A stretch of 64,000 bases of DNA from Agromyces terreus (GCF_009749465.1 NZ_WBIS01000002.1:372001-436000), one strand, 5' to 3'. Counted from the first letter of the stretch, positions 34,821 through 44,752 are shown. Translations and numbers: made by a program. Notes: a model not told the origin generated them from the letters alone.

Positions 34821-37800
34821 ATGCACACCCCCACCTGGATCCGCGCACTCGGTAGCCTGCTGGCTGCGGGTGCTCTCGTCGGCGGCGTCCTCGTCGCGAC
34901 GCCGGCGGCCGCGCTCGAATCTGACTGGAGCTCTGTGAACACCGAATTCGTCACCCGTGACGGCAGTCGTCTGACGTTGGACGGCGAGACCTTCAGGTTC
35001 AACGGCGCGAACGCGTACTGGCTCGGCCTCGACGAGAACGTCGGGGGCGTGGACTACCCGACCTTCTTCCGCATCAGGAACGCGCTCGACACGGCCAAGG
35101 AGATGGGGCTCACCGTCGTGCGCTCGCACATGATGACCTCCACTGGTCAAGACGACGCGAACCCGCTCGCCATCATGCCGAGCCTCGGGGAGTACAACGA
35201 CGCGGCGTTCGACACGATCGACTTCGCGATCGCCTACGCGGGTTCGATCGGCATCCGATTCATCCTCCCGCTCACCGACGAATGGGCGTACTACCACGGG
35301 GGCCATCGGGACTTCACCACACCGCTCGGCCTTCAGCCCGACGACTTCTATTCGGATGCCGCCTCGGTCGCCGCATTCGAGGACTACGTGGATCACATCC
35401 TCACGCGCACCAACGCGTTGACCGGGGTGCGGTACGTCGACGATCCGACGGTCATGGCCTGGGAGCTCGGCAACGAGCTCGAGGGGATGACGCCCGAGTG
35501 GATCGCGCGGGAGACCGCCTTCATCAAGGAGCGCGCGCCGCAGCAGCTCGTCTCGGCCGGTCGCCGCTTCGACATCGACCCCGACACCCTCACGGCGCCG
35601 GGCGTCGACATCGTCGACGTGCACTACTACCCGCCGACGGCCGCGAAGGTCGCCGCCGACGCGGCCGTCATCGCCGACGCGGGCAAGGTCTACATCGCCG
35701 GCGAGTACGGATCCAACTCCGCGTCCGCCGACCTCCTCGACCCGCTGATCGACAACGGCGACGTCACGGGCATGATGCTCTGGTCGCTGTTCCCGCACCA
35801 CGATCGCGGCGGCTACGTCGAGCACGACGACGGCTTCACCCTGCACTACCCGGGAACGACCGACAAGATGCGCTCCCAGGTCGCGGCGGTGAAGGCGTAC
35901 TCCGAGGCGCTCGGTTCGCAGACCGGCACCGTCGAGCTCGATGCACCCCTCATCACGCAGGTCCAAACCACCAATGGCATCAACTCGATCTCCTGGCGGG
36001 GAACCGCTGCCGCGGCGACGTACCGCGTCGAACGCTCCGCCGACGGCGCCGCCTGGACCACCGTCGCCGAGGTGCCGGCCGAGGCGTCGCCCGTGCTCGA
36101 CCTGGAGGCCGCCGGCGACGTGCAGTACCGCGTCACCGCGCTGAAGCCGGACTCGTCGGCATCGAGCACGTCCGACGTGGTCGCCGTGCCCCGGGGGGCG
36201 TCCGTGCTCGTCGACCCGCTCGAGACGCTCGGCCTCGCCGAGTCCGCGACGGGCGTGCGCGTCACTGCCGCCCCGACCCACGCACAGGCCGTCGGCGACG
36301 GTGGCGACGCCGCGATCGTCTGGAAGATGAGCGGTGCGACGTCGGCGATGTTCCTGCTCGATGCGGGCACGGCCGACGAGATCGCCATCTCCTCGAGCGC
36401 CGACGGCGGCACGTGGGCCGAGGCCGACGTCGACAGCGCCGTCGTCGACGGACGCACCTCGGTCACCGCGTCGGGGCTCGCCGGAGACCGGGTGCGCATC
36501 GCCTGGCCGGCGGGCTCCGACATCCGACTGTCGCGCGCGACGATCACCGGGACCGCCGACCGCGCGGCCCTGGTCGACGATCTCGACGACTTCTCGCTCA
36601 CCGCCGAGCACACCGGATCGCTCTCGATCGACGGCGGCAACCCGGCCCAGTTCGGCGGCGACACCGGGCGCGCGAAGCGCGACAGCGCCGACCCGGCGAG
36701 CCTCGTGTGGACCTACGACGACATCTCGGGCGCCGACTTCACCGCGTGGTACTGGCCCGACCAGCCCGTCATCCCGATCGCCGTCGCGGGCTCCGCCGAC
36801 GGCACGGAGTGGACGACCCTGGCGCCGCAGGTGACCGGCGGCGCCGGCAACTGGAAGCGCTACGACTACAGCCTCCGCGGGCTCGAAGGCGTCGACTTCC
36901 TCAAGATCTCGTGGGACGGCGCCGAGGGTGAACCGTGGACGCCGCAGATCGGGCAGCTCACCCTCTTCTCGCCGAACGCACCCGAACCGTCGGCTCCGGG
37001 GCCGTTCGAGCTCACGTCTCCCGCTGACGGCGCCACGGGGCTCACCGCATCGCCCAAGCTGACGTGGACGACCGCGACCGACGCCGCCTACTACAAGGTC
37101 ACCGTCGGCACGGACGCCGAGCTGGACGACCTCGTCGAGCAGTCCGGCGCGCTCAGCGCGCCGAGCTACACGGTGGCGGCCGATCTCGCGCCCGGATCGT
37201 CGTACTACTGGCAGGTCACGGCGTTCAACGGCTACGGGCAGACGGTCGCCTCGCCCGACGTCGCCGCCTTCTCGACCGCCGAGCCGCCGACCTCCGAACT
37301 CGTGATCGACGACTTCGAGTCCTACGTCGACGATGCCGCGCTCGCCGCGGCCTACCCGCGCAACGCGGGCGGAGGTCCGATCACGGCCACGAAGATCGCC
37401 AACCCCGAGACGGCGACCTCGGCCGCGTCGTTCGCGTACGACCTGGCCGGCCCGGGCTACGCGGGCGTCATCCGCACCCTTCCGACCGCTCAGAACTGGT
37501 GGGGATACCGCGGACTCGCGTTCGACGCACAGGCCACCGTCGGCCAGACGCTGAGCGTGCAGTTCGTCGCGGCCGGCGCGTACTGGGAGGCATCCGTTCC
37601 GGTCACGACGGCGGACTGGACCCGCTACGAAGTCGACTTCGACGCGTTCGCACCGCCCGCTTGGGCCGGTGAGGGGCAGCTCGACCTGAGCCAGGTGAGC
37701 CAGTACGCGTTCTATCTCGGCGGCAGCGGCACCGGGTCGCTCCGCATCGACGACCTCACCGCCACCGTGGCGGAGGCCGGCCCGCAGATGCCCGTGAACA

Positions 37801-38333
37801 CGGCTTCGCCGACCATCGAGGGCACGGTCGCGGTGGGCCGCACGTTGACCGCCCAGCCCGGAACCTGGGACTCGGAGGACGTGACCTTCACCTACCGGTG
37901 GCAGCGCGACGGGGCCGACATCCCCGAAGCCGAGAACGCCACGTACCGGGTGACCGCCGCGGATCAGGGCGCCTCGATCACGGTCGTCGTGACCGCCCAC
38001 CTCGACGAGGTCTCCGCCGGCGCTGCGAGCGAGCCCGTCGTCGTGCCGTACACGACGTCGCTCGACCTGCGACTCTCGACGCCGGTCTCCCTGTCGTTCC
38101 TCAAGACGCGGGCGAGCGTCGAGCTGAGCACGTCGGCCGCCACGGCGGGGCGGACGATCGTGATCAGCGTCGACGGCATGTCGGTCACCGCGACGCTCGA
38201 CGCGAAGGGCAAGGCGACGATCACGCTGCCGAAGCTGAAGCGCGGCATCCACCACGTCACCGCGACGTTCGCGGGCGATGCATCCGTGGCCGCCGCCACG
38301 AGCCCGGCGCGACTGCTGGTCATCCTCCTGTGA
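34821..38333 (+). CDS. Secreted multimodular GH5 endo-beta-mannanase
   Basis: A 1170-residue secreted enzyme. Signal peptide about 1-33 (LLAAGALVGGVLVATPAAA). GH5 (mannanase-like) barrel about 38-370 with acid/base Glu219 in AWELGNELEG and nucleophile Glu295 in YIAGEYG. Then a fibronectin III-like unit (about 373-460), two beta-sandwich segments (460-583, 583-715), a second fibronectin-like unit (723-820), a carbohydrate-binding-like domain beginning VIDDFESY (825-975), and two Ig-like domains (988-1075, 1077-1170). GGAG precedes the ATG. No LPxTG-type anchor is present. The stop overlaps the next GTG, coupling it to the second GH26. Confidence 0.92.
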   Translation: MHTPTWIRALGSLLAAGALVGGVLVATPAAALESDWSSVNTEFVTRDGSRLTLDGETFRFNGANAYWLGLDENVGGVDYPTFFRIRNALDTAKEMGLTVVRSHMMTSTGQDDANPLAIMPSLGEYNDAAFDTIDFAIAYAGSIGIRFILPLTDEWAYYHGGHRDFTTPLGLQPDDFYSDAASVAAFEDYVDHILTRTNALTGVRYVDDPTVMAWELGNELEGMTPEWIARETAFIKERAPQQLVSAGRRFDIDPDTLTAPGVDIVDVHYYPPTAAKVAADAAVIADAGKVYIAGEYGSNSASADLLDPLIDNGDVTGMMLWSLFPHHDRGGYVEHDDGFTLHYPGTTDKMRSQVAAVKAYSEALGSQTGTVELDAPLITQVQTTNGINSISWRGTAAAATYRVERSADGAAWTTVAEVPAEASPVLDLEAAGDVQYRVTALKPDSSASSTSDVVAVPRGASVLVDPLETLGLAESATGVRVTAAPTHAQAVGDGGDAAIVWKMSGATSAMFLLDAGTADEIAISSSADGGTWAEADVDSAVVDGRTSVTASGLAGDRVRIAWPAGSDIRLSRATITGTADRAALVDDLDDFSLTAEHTGSLSIDGGNPAQFGGDTGRAKRDSADPASLVWTYDDISGADFTAWYWPDQPVIPIAVAGSADGTEWTTLAPQVTGGAGNWKRYDYSLRGLEGVDFLKISWDGAEGEPWTPQIGQLTLFSPNAPEPSAPGPFELTSPADGATGLTASPKLTWTTATDAAYYKVTVGTDAELDDLVEQSGALSAPSYTVAADLAPGSSYYWQVTAFNGYGQTVASPDVAAFSTAEPPTSELVIDDFESYVDDAALAAAYPRNAGGGPITATKIANPETATSAASFAYDLAGPGYAGVIRTLPTAQNWWGYRGLAFDAQATVGQTLSVQFVAAGAYWEASVPVTTADWTRYEVDFDAFAPPAWAGEGQLDLSQVSQYAFYLGGSGTGSLRIDDLTATVAEAGPQMPVNTASPTIEGTVAVGRTLTAQPGTWDSEDVTFTYRWQRDGADIPEAENATYRVTAADQGASITVVVTAHLDEVSAGAASEPVVVPYTTSLDLRLSTPVSLSFLKTRASVELSTSAATAGRTIVISVDGMSVTATLDAKGKATITLPKLKRGIHHVTATFAGDASVAAATSPARLLVILL

Positions 38334-39667
38334 CGAGGCCGACCGCGTTCCCGACCCCGTCCGTGATCACGGTCGACGGGGTCGGGAACCTCGTCGCAGC
38401 GCTCAGGGCGTCGGAGCTGCCGGGCGCCGCGGGCATCGTGCTCGTGCGCTTCACGTCGAGCGACGAGACCGTCCTCGCGTCGAGCCCGACCCGGTTCTCG
38501 CCGAAGAGCGACTTCCTCGCAGCGGGCGTCGTGCAGCTCTCGGGCGTCACCGTGGCGGTGCACGACGGCACGTCGACGGCGTCGCACGAGCTCGAAGACG
38601 TGACCCTCGACATCCGGAACCTCCCGGCCCGCGTCGGCGTGCGCGAGTACCTCGCCGCGAGGCCGGACGGCCGCATCATCTCGGCCATGCACCACGACCA
38701 CCCGTACGAGGATCCGGCCGAGACCGACGACCTGCATCGGCGCGTGGCGTCCGAGACCGGCGTCCACCCGGCCCTCTACAGCGCGGACTTCCTCACGGGC
38801 CGCACCGTGCCCTTCCGCGAGAACATGATCGACGAGGTCATCCGGCAGTGGGCGAACGGATGCCTCGTGCAGATCATGTTCCACGTGTCGCCGCCGCAGT
38901 ACACGGTGGCGCAGGAGGTGGAGGGCGGCTGGGGCACGGATGCCGCGGAGGAGGCCATGCCCGGGCCGAACCGCGTCTACAGCTTCCTGCCCGAGGCGCG
39001 GTGGGCGGAGCTCATGACCGAAGGCACCGAGCTCAACGCCGGCTGGCGCGCTCGCATGGACGAGTACGCCCGCCATCTCCAGCGTCTCGACGACGCCGGG
39101 GTGACGGTGCTGCTGCGGCCGTTCCACGAGATGAACCAGCACGTGTTCTGGTGGGGCGGCCGGCCTGGCCCGTCGGGCACCGCGGGCCTCTTCCGCATGT
39201 TCCGTACCCATCTCGAGAACGTGTGGAACCTGACGAACATCGTCTGGGTGTGGAACGTGCAGGACCTTCCCGACGACTACGGGTTCGCGCAGGGCGAGAA
39301 CTTCGGCCGCTACCGCGGAGTCGACGGCGGCCTCGCCGAGTACGACGCGAACGACTGGGACCTCTTCAACCCGGGCGCGGAGTTCTACGACGTGCTCTCG
39401 GTCGACTTCTACGACGACGAGGGCTATTCGCCTCGGAGGTACGAGCAGGCGCTCCGCATCGCGCAGCGCGACGGCAAGCCCATGATCATCGGCGAGACCT
39501 TCGTGCTGCCCGGAGCCGACGTGATCGAGGCGCAACCCGAGTGGGCCCTCGCCATGCCGTGGGGCGCCCGGAGCTGGAACCACAACACTCCCGAGGCGAT
39601 GGCGTCGTTCTACCGGGGGAGCGTCGGCGCCGCCGATCTGCCGCGGTTCTCCCGTCGGGAGGGGTGA
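38330..39667 (+). CDS. GH26 beta-mannanase-type enzyme without signal peptide
   Basis: A 445-residue protein. Residues 1-100 form an unknown beta-rich domain (SVITVDGVGNLVAALRASEL and so on), and the GH26 barrel follows at about 110-440, with acid/base Glu267 in LLRPFHEMN and nucleophile Glu389 in MIIGETF. No signal peptide is visible, so it may act on imported oligosaccharides, unlike the secreted GH26 at 21870. The GTG overlaps the GH5 stop as GTGA, so it is translated by coupling. It could alternatively be the second half of a bifunctional enzyme separated by a one-base frame change. Confidence 0.88.
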   Translation: MTRPTAFPTPSVITVDGVGNLVAALRASELPGAAGIVLVRFTSSDETVLASSPTRFSPKSDFLAAGVVQLSGVTVAVHDGTSTASHELEDVTLDIRNLPARVGVREYLAARPDGRIISAMHHDHPYEDPAETDDLHRRVASETGVHPALYSADFLTGRTVPFRENMIDEVIRQWANGCLVQIMFHVSPPQYTVAQEVEGGWGTDAAEEAMPGPNRVYSFLPEARWAELMTEGTELNAGWRARMDEYARHLQRLDDAGVTVLLRPFHEMNQHVFWWGGRPGPSGTAGLFRMFRTHLENVWNLTNIVWVWNVQDLPDDYGFAQGENFGRYRGVDGGLAEYDANDWDLFNPGAEFYDVLSVDFYDDEGYSPRRYEQALRIAQRDGKPMIIGETFVLPGADVIEAQPEWALAMPWGARSWNHNTPEAMASFYRGSVGAADLPRFSRREG

Positions 39668-39784
39668 GCGGTTCCGGTACGCCTGCAGGGCACTCCCGCC
39701 CCGCGGAGACTGTCGCGACTCCCGACCGGGCCCTACGCTGGGTGGATGCCGCGCGAGGGGACGCGCGGCAGAGGAGGGGGCGGC

Positions 39785-41539
39785 ATGGCGTTCGGCGGTG
39801 GAGCCCGGGCATCCCTCTGCGCCCTGGTCGCGGCATCCGCCCTGCTGCTCGGCGCACCCGCCGTCGGGGCGACGGCGGCCACGACGATCGCGGTGAGCCC
39901 CGCCCTCGAGCCGATCGAGACCGTCGAGCCGGAACCGGCCGACGAGACCGAGCCCCCCGAGAGCCCGCTCCCCACGCCGACGCCGACCCCGACCGGCACC
40001 GCCGAGCCGACCGGATCACCCGAGCCCGAGACGTCGGCGCCGACCGAGCCTCCCGAGACGGAGGAGCCGACGCCGACGCCCACGCCCGCCGAGGAGCCGA
40101 CGCCGACGCCGAGCGAGTCGCCCGTCCCGACGCAGGTGCCCGCGGTGCCGCCCGCGGCCGCGACGGCCACGACCTCGGTGTGGTCGTGGATCATCGCCGC
40201 GGTCGTGCTCGTCGTCGCGGCCGGCATCCTCGTGGTCGCGCGGCGTCGCAGCGAAGACGAGGATGTCGCCGAAGCTGCCGTGCCCGCGGCATCCGACGCC
40301 CCGAAGACGGCGCTGGAATCCGCGGCGCGGACCGCCGCGACCCAGGCGGCCATGGAGGAGATCGGCGAGGCGATGACCGACGCCGGCTACTCGGTCGCGA
40401 CCGTGCGCGAGACCCTCGAGGACGTCGCGCGGGCGAACAACCTCGTCGGCGCCGAGATCATCGTCTTCCCGACCGCGCTGCTCGTCTCCTCGCGCGGCGA
40501 CGGGCCGTCGGGCACCGGTGCGGTGTCGAGCGGCGAGCACGACCTGCTGCTGCACCAAGTCGACGAACTGCAGGGCGTCGTCGACGACGCACGCGCCGGC
40601 ATCGTGGACCCCGCCGAGATCCGGGCCCGCATCGCCCGCATGCGCGCGGCCCGGCCGCCCTACTCGCCGGTGCAGCGCGGGGCGGGGTACGTCCTCGTCA
40701 GCGCCGGCCTTTCGGTGCTCCTCGGCGCCTCATGGACCGGGGTCGTGTTCGCCGCGCTGCTCGGCGCCGCGGTCGGCACCGCCCTGCTCGCGGGCGAGCG
40801 GCTCGCCGGCCGCTACCGGGCGCTGCTCAGCGTCGGCATCGCCTTCGGGGTCGCCCTCGTCGTGCTCCTCGGGTTGCGGCTCGGCCTCGACTCCGGCGTG
40901 CTGCCGGCCCTCATCGCGCCGCTCGTGGTGCTGCTGCCGGGCGCCCTGCTCACGGTCGGATCGATCGAGCTCGCGACCGGCCAGATGGTCTCGGGGGCGG
41001 GCCGGCTCGCCGCCGGAGCCATGCAGCTCGTGCTGCTCGCGATCGGCATCGTCGCGGCGGGGGCGCTCGTCGGCATCCCCTCGCTCGAGGTCGCGCCGAG
41101 CTCGACCGGGCTCGGCGTCGTGGCCCCGTGGATCGCGGTCGCCCTCTTCGGCGTGGGCATCGTGGTCTACAAGTGCGCGAACCGCGCCTCGCTCGGGTGG
41201 ATCCTCGTCGTGCTCTACGTCGCCTACGGCGCACAGGTGCTCGGCGCCGTCTTCTTCGGCGGCGTGCTCTCGGCTCTCATCGGCGCCCTCGTCGCGATGC
41301 CCGTCGCCGTGCTCGTCGCCCGTCGGCCGCACGGTCCGAGCGCGCTCGTCAGCTTCATGCCCGCGTTCTGGCTGCTCGTGCCCGGGGCGCTCGGCCTCGT
41401 GGGGGTCGCCTCGGTGCTCGGCGGCGACGCCGGCGGGTCGGCCTCGCTCATTACGACCACGGCGACCGTCGTCGGCATCTCGCTCGGCGTGCTCGCGGGC
41501 ACCGCGGTGTCGAGCCGGTTGGGGCGGCCGGTGCTCTGA
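39785..41539 (+). CDS. thrE: ThrE-like threonine/serine exporter with Pro/Thr-rich N-terminal segment
   Basis: A 584-residue membrane protein. It starts with a signal-like hydrophobic segment (about 10-35), a long acidic Pro/Thr-rich stretch with repeated PTPTP and EEPTPTP (about 45-120), a membrane span (about 133-152), the cytoplasmic DUF1212 domain (about 185-300), and about ten further spans. ThrE of Corynebacterium exports threonine and serine, and shares this two-part design. GAGGAGG precedes the chosen ATG. The exposed Pro/Thr stretch is an extra, perhaps wall-spanning, feature. It is convergent with the NADH dehydrogenase gene. Confidence 0.85.
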   Translation: MAFGGGARASLCALVAASALLLGAPAVGATAATTIAVSPALEPIETVEPEPADETEPPESPLPTPTPTPTGTAEPTGSPEPETSAPTEPPETEEPTPTPTPAEEPTPTPSESPVPTQVPAVPPAAATATTSVWSWIIAAVVLVVAAGILVVARRRSEDEDVAEAAVPAASDAPKTALESAARTAATQAAMEEIGEAMTDAGYSVATVRETLEDVARANNLVGAEIIVFPTALLVSSRGDGPSGTGAVSSGEHDLLLHQVDELQGVVDDARAGIVDPAEIRARIARMRAARPPYSPVQRGAGYVLVSAGLSVLLGASWTGVVFAALLGAAVGTALLAGERLAGRYRALLSVGIAFGVALVVLLGLRLGLDSGVLPALIAPLVVLLPGALLTVGSIELATGQMVSGAGRLAAGAMQLVLLAIGIVAAGALVGIPSLEVAPSSTGLGVVAPWIAVALFGVGIVVYKCANRASLGWILVVLYVAYGAQVLGAVFFGGVLSALIGALVAMPVAVLVARRPHGPSALVSFMPAFWLLVPGALGLVGVASVLGGDAGGSASLITTTATVVGISLGVLAGTAVSSRLGRPVL

Positions 41540-41612
41540 CCCGCGCCGGGCGGGTGCGGGCGCGACGGTGCGCGGGCGGCGACGGTGCGGAGGGCCCGGG
41601 GGTGGCGCGCCC

Positions 41613-43100
41613 CTACCCGGCCGGCTCGGGCGAGTTCGACTCGGCGGGCGACTCGATCCTGACGACCTCGTCGGCGCGGTCGGACGCGAGCGCCGCATCG
41701 CTCGCCTTCAGCTGCTCGGGCGTGAGCCGCAGGCGTTCGGCCTTCGAGGGGCGGATGGCGGGCACGTCGCCGACGATCGGCACGGGCGTGCGCCAGCGAC
41801 GGAACCCGTAGCGTGCCCAGAGGCCGATCATGGTGCTGAGCCGGTTGCGAGAGCCGAGCAGGCTGCCGATGTGCACGAACAGCCACGCCGCCCAGGCGGG
41901 GTATCCGATGAGCCCGAAGAGTCGACGGAACCCGGGCACCCGCTGCAGGAACGGCAACGCGTGCAGCACGGGCAGGTTCGCGATGCCGGGAACCTCGCCG
42001 ACGGCCGAGCGGCGGCCGATGATCGCCAATTGGCCCTTGTCGTAGTACTCGAATCGCTCGGTCCCCTGCCCCGCCATGAGGCGCATGATCTGCGCGCCGA
42101 CGTGCCGGCCGCCCTGGATCGCGGGCTGCGCGAGCTGCGGGAGGTCCTGCGGCGCGATCGCGATGTCGCCGGCGGCGAATACGCCGGGCAGGCCCTCGAC
42201 CTGCAGGTCTTCACCGACTCTGATGCGGTCGTGCTCGTCGAGCGGGAGGCTCCAGTAGGCGACCTCCTCATGCGGGGCGACGCCCGTGGCCCAGATGGTC
42301 ATGTCGGACGGGATCGATCGCCCGTCGGTGAGCACGACGGCGCGCTCCTGCACCTCGGCGACGCCCGTGCCGAGGCAGAGCTCGACGTCGCGCCGCACGA
42401 GCTGCTTCGCGGCGTAGCGGCGCAGCTTCGGGATGAACGGCTTCAGCAGTTCTTGGCCGCGCTGCACGATCGTGATGCGGAACGCCTCGCCGTCGAGCTC
42501 GGGGTAGGCGGGGCGCAGGCCCTGGTCGCGCAGTTCGGCGAGGGCGCCGGCCATCTCGACGCCGGTCGCGCCGCCGCCGACGACGACGACGTGCAGGCCG
42601 TCGGTGCGGCCCTCCTGCTGGGTGGCCAGCTCGAGCCGCGTGAACAGGGTGTCGCGGATGCGGATCGCCTGCGAACGCGAGTACACCGCGAACGCGTGCT
42701 CCTTCGCGCCCGGCGTTCCGAAGTACGCCGTCGTCACGCCGTTCGCGAGCACGAGGTAGTCGTAGTCGATGGTCTTGCCGTCGAGCAGGCGCACGGACTT
42801 CGCGTCGGGGTCGATCTCCATGAGGTGCTCGTGCACCACGTCGAGGTTGGGCTGCCGCATCCGCAGGCTGCGCAGGAAGTGCGTGACGTCGCCCGGATTG
42901 AGCCCGCCGGTGGCCACCTGGTACAGCAGCGGCTGGAACGTGTTGTACACCCGGCGGTCGATGAGCGTGACGCGCACGGGCGCCTTCGCGAGGGCCTGCG
43001 CGGCGTTCACGCCGGCGAATCCGCCGCCGACGATCACGACGTGGGGGAATGAGGCATCGGATGCCGCAGCTGAAGGTGTCACATCGTCAACGGTACTCAT
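41613..43100 (-). CDS. ndh: Type II NADH dehydrogenase
   Basis: A 495-residue flavoprotein that transfers electrons from NADH to menaquinone without pumping protons. FAD motif VVIVGGGFAGVNAAQAL (about 21-37), NADH motif VVVVGGGATGVEMAGAL (about 170-186), FAD-site VFAAGDIA, and a C-terminal amphipathic/hydrophobic region (AWAAWLFVHIGSLLG) for membrane attachment. The length is slightly above the usual about 450-460 because of N- and C-terminal polar tails. Monocistronic by spacing. Confidence 0.93.
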   Translation of the reverse strand: MSTVDDVTPSAAASDASFPHVVIVGGGFAGVNAAQALAKAPVRVTLIDRRVYNTFQPLLYQVATGGLNPGDVTHFLRSLRMRQPNLDVVHEHLMEIDPDAKSVRLLDGKTIDYDYLVLANGVTTAYFGTPGAKEHAFAVYSRSQAIRIRDTLFTRLELATQQEGRTDGLHVVVVGGGATGVEMAGALAELRDQGLRPAYPELDGEAFRITIVQRGQELLKPFIPKLRRYAAKQLVRRDVELCLGTGVAEVQERAVVLTDGRSIPSDMTIWATGVAPHEEVAYWSLPLDEHDRIRVGEDLQVEGLPGVFAAGDIAIAPQDLPQLAQPAIQGGRHVGAQIMRLMAGQGTERFEYYDKGQLAIIGRRSAVGEVPGIANLPVLHALPFLQRVPGFRRLFGLIGYPAWAAWLFVHIGSLLGSRNRLSTMIGLWARYGFRRWRTPVPIVGDVPAIRPSKAERLRLTPEQLKASDAALASDRADEVVRIESPAESNSPEPAG

Positions 43101-43124
43101 CGATGCGCTCGACGGTGGGCGCCG

Positions 43125-43154
43125 CGACGGACCGCGCGTTCGCGCGGCCCGTCG
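43125..43154 (-). terminator. Hairpin after the 88-residue gene
   Basis: CGACGG-A-CCGCGCG (43125-43138) pairs with CGCGCGG-C-CCGTCG (43141-43154), one mismatch. It lies between the 3' end of the 88-residue gene (43188) and the ndh start, insulating ndh. Confidence 0.6.
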
Positions 43155-43187
43155 CCCGGCGTCGGCCCGACCGGTCGGCGGGACGGG

Positions 43188-43454
43188 TCAGAGCGATTCC
43201 TCGTCGGGATCGGACTGCACGGGGTCGCTCTCGGAGGGGTCGAAGTGGTACTTCACGTACCGCTCGTCGCCGACCTGTCGTTCGTCGCCGGCGACGTACC
43301 AGAAGATCGACTCGACGCCGCGGACGGCGGCGACCGAGGAGATGCGCTGCTCGACCTCGCCGCCGATCAGCACGCGCCGGTCGGTGGTTCCGGCCAGCGG
43401 GCCGTCGACGTGCTCGACGATGTATTCGACTTCGGTGCTCGTGTCATCGCTCAT
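43188..43454 (-). CDS. Small acidic hypothetical protein
   Basis: An 88-residue acidic protein starting MSDDTSTEVEYIVEHVDG and ending in an Asp/Glu/Ser-rich tail. Predicted beta-strand-rich middle (RRVLIGGEVEQRIS, SIFWYVAG, RYVKYHFDP). I do not recognise the family. GGAGG lies very close to the ATG (one-base spacing), with a second GGAGG about 14 bases away, so the start is plausible but not firm. No signal peptide or membrane span. It is transcribed in the same direction as the PI-PLC-like gene and ndh, but hairpins and gaps suggest its own unit. Confidence 0.65.
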   Translation of the reverse strand: MSDDTSTEVEYIVEHVDGPLAGTTDRRVLIGGEVEQRISSVAAVRGVESIFWYVAGDERQVGDERYVKYHFDPSESDPVQSDPDEESL

Positions 43455-43521
43455 GCCTCCAACGTACGCCTCCGAAGCGGTCGTGGTGCCGGCTCGACGA
43501 TGTTCTCGCCGCCCGATGCGG

Positions 43522-44553
43522 TCACTCGGTGCCGGGCACCGGGCGGGCGAGGGCGTCGGCGTCGAACGAGACCGTGTAGCCGTCGCCGGCGCGCGGCTCC
43601 GACGGCGGGTAGTCGGTCGAGATGAGCTGGGCGCCGGAGTCGAGCGCAGCGGCCCGGTCGGCATCCGACGTGTGGAGGTCTGCGTCGGCGCGGGTGCGCA
43701 CGATGACGCCCGCTGCGAGGTCGGCAGCCATCGCGGGGTCGCGGGGGTCGTCGAGGATGACGAAGCGGGCGTCGGGGGAGCCGGTCTTCGACGAGGTGAA
43801 GATGCTGCGCCCCTCGAGGTTCGGGTGGCCGTCGAGGGCGAGCTCGTGCACGGCCTCGTTGTCGCCGAAGTAGAACAGCACGCGGTCGCGCATCTCGCCG
43901 ACGGTCGGCCAGGCGCCGTCGCCGAGGTCGTCGGGCGTGAACAGGGCGGCGCCGAGGCGATCGGCGATCACGTCGTCGAGCGCGTCGGCGGCTTCGGCGT
44001 CGTACGCCTTCAAGGTCGGGTCGAGGAACATGTAGTCGGACTTGACCTCGATCATGATGCTGATCGGCAGGTGGCCCTCATGCCGCTTGGACCACAGCGC
44101 GATCTCTTCGAGGGCGAGCCCGAAGTCGGGCGACGTGGCGCGGTTGCCCACGAGTGGCACGTGGCTCATGCTGAAGTCCTCGCCGTTCCAGCGAACGTCG
44201 AGCTCGAGGCTGCGGATTCCGGCGTCGAGCTGGTCGGTGAGCGGCTCGTGATCGTACTGGAGGGCCGGCGCCTCGCTCGGCTCCACGAGGCTGATCACCT
44301 GCGTCTGCAACCAGGTCGGGGCGAGGTTGTAGCTGTTGTGCGTGCCGATGACCTGCAGGTCGGCGTACGGCAGGTCGTCGTCGATCGGCACCTCGACGAG
44401 CGGGCTCGGCTCGGTGGTGCGCAACTCGTCCATCCGTGCAGCCTGAGCAGTCCGGCTCTGCCGGCCCTCGAACCAGAAACTGCCGACCAGCAGCGCGAAC
44501 GCGACGATGACGACGGCGACGATCCAGGCGAGGATCTTCAGGGTGCGCTTCAT
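43522..44553 (-). CDS. Ca-dependent phosphoinositide phospholipase C-like protein
   Basis: A 343-residue exported or membrane-anchored phosphodiesterase. Residues 5-27 form a hydrophobic signal anchor (LAWIVAVVIVAFALLVGSF). The TIM-barrel PLC catalytic His residues lie in VIGTHNSYN (about residue 71) and MSHVPLV (about 132), with LELDVRW and IMIEVKSD supplying acidic metal ligands. This matches the Ca-dependent PLC1 family, which acts on phosphoinositides or similar polar head groups; actual substrate unknown. The C-terminus STDYPPSEPRAGDGY is typical. Divergent from the GH38 gene with about 200 bases between. Confidence 0.85.
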   Translation of the reverse strand: MKRTLKILAWIVAVVIVAFALLVGSFWFEGRQSRTAQAARMDELRTTEPSPLVEVPIDDDLPYADLQVIGTHNSYNLAPTWLQTQVISLVEPSEAPALQYDHEPLTDQLDAGIRSLELDVRWNGEDFSMSHVPLVGNRATSPDFGLALEEIALWSKRHEGHLPISIMIEVKSDYMFLDPTLKAYDAEAADALDDVIADRLGAALFTPDDLGDGAWPTVGEMRDRVLFYFGDNEAVHELALDGHPNLEGRSIFTSSKTGSPDARFVILDDPRDPAMAADLAAGVIVRTRADADLHTSDADRAAALDSGAQLISTDYPPSEPRAGDGYTVSFDADALARPVPGTE

Positions 44554-44752
44554 GAGCGGACGGCGCCTTTCGGGTGAGGACCGGGGGTGCGGCAGAGCGG
44601 GTGATCCGACAATAGTGCCGACCCGGCAGCACGGGGCATCCGGGACTGCGATGTTGACGCAGGTGTGACCTAGACTCGCGTGCGCGACATCCGCCTGACC
44701 GTGCCTGCATCGCCGCGGGCGCGGCCGAGGTGTCAGCAGACAAGAGGACGCC

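Noticed and set aside
19888..39667. Mannan locus as a tRNA-Leu-integrated genomic island
   Set aside because: No integrase, no direct repeat of the tRNA end, and base composition equals that of its surroundings.
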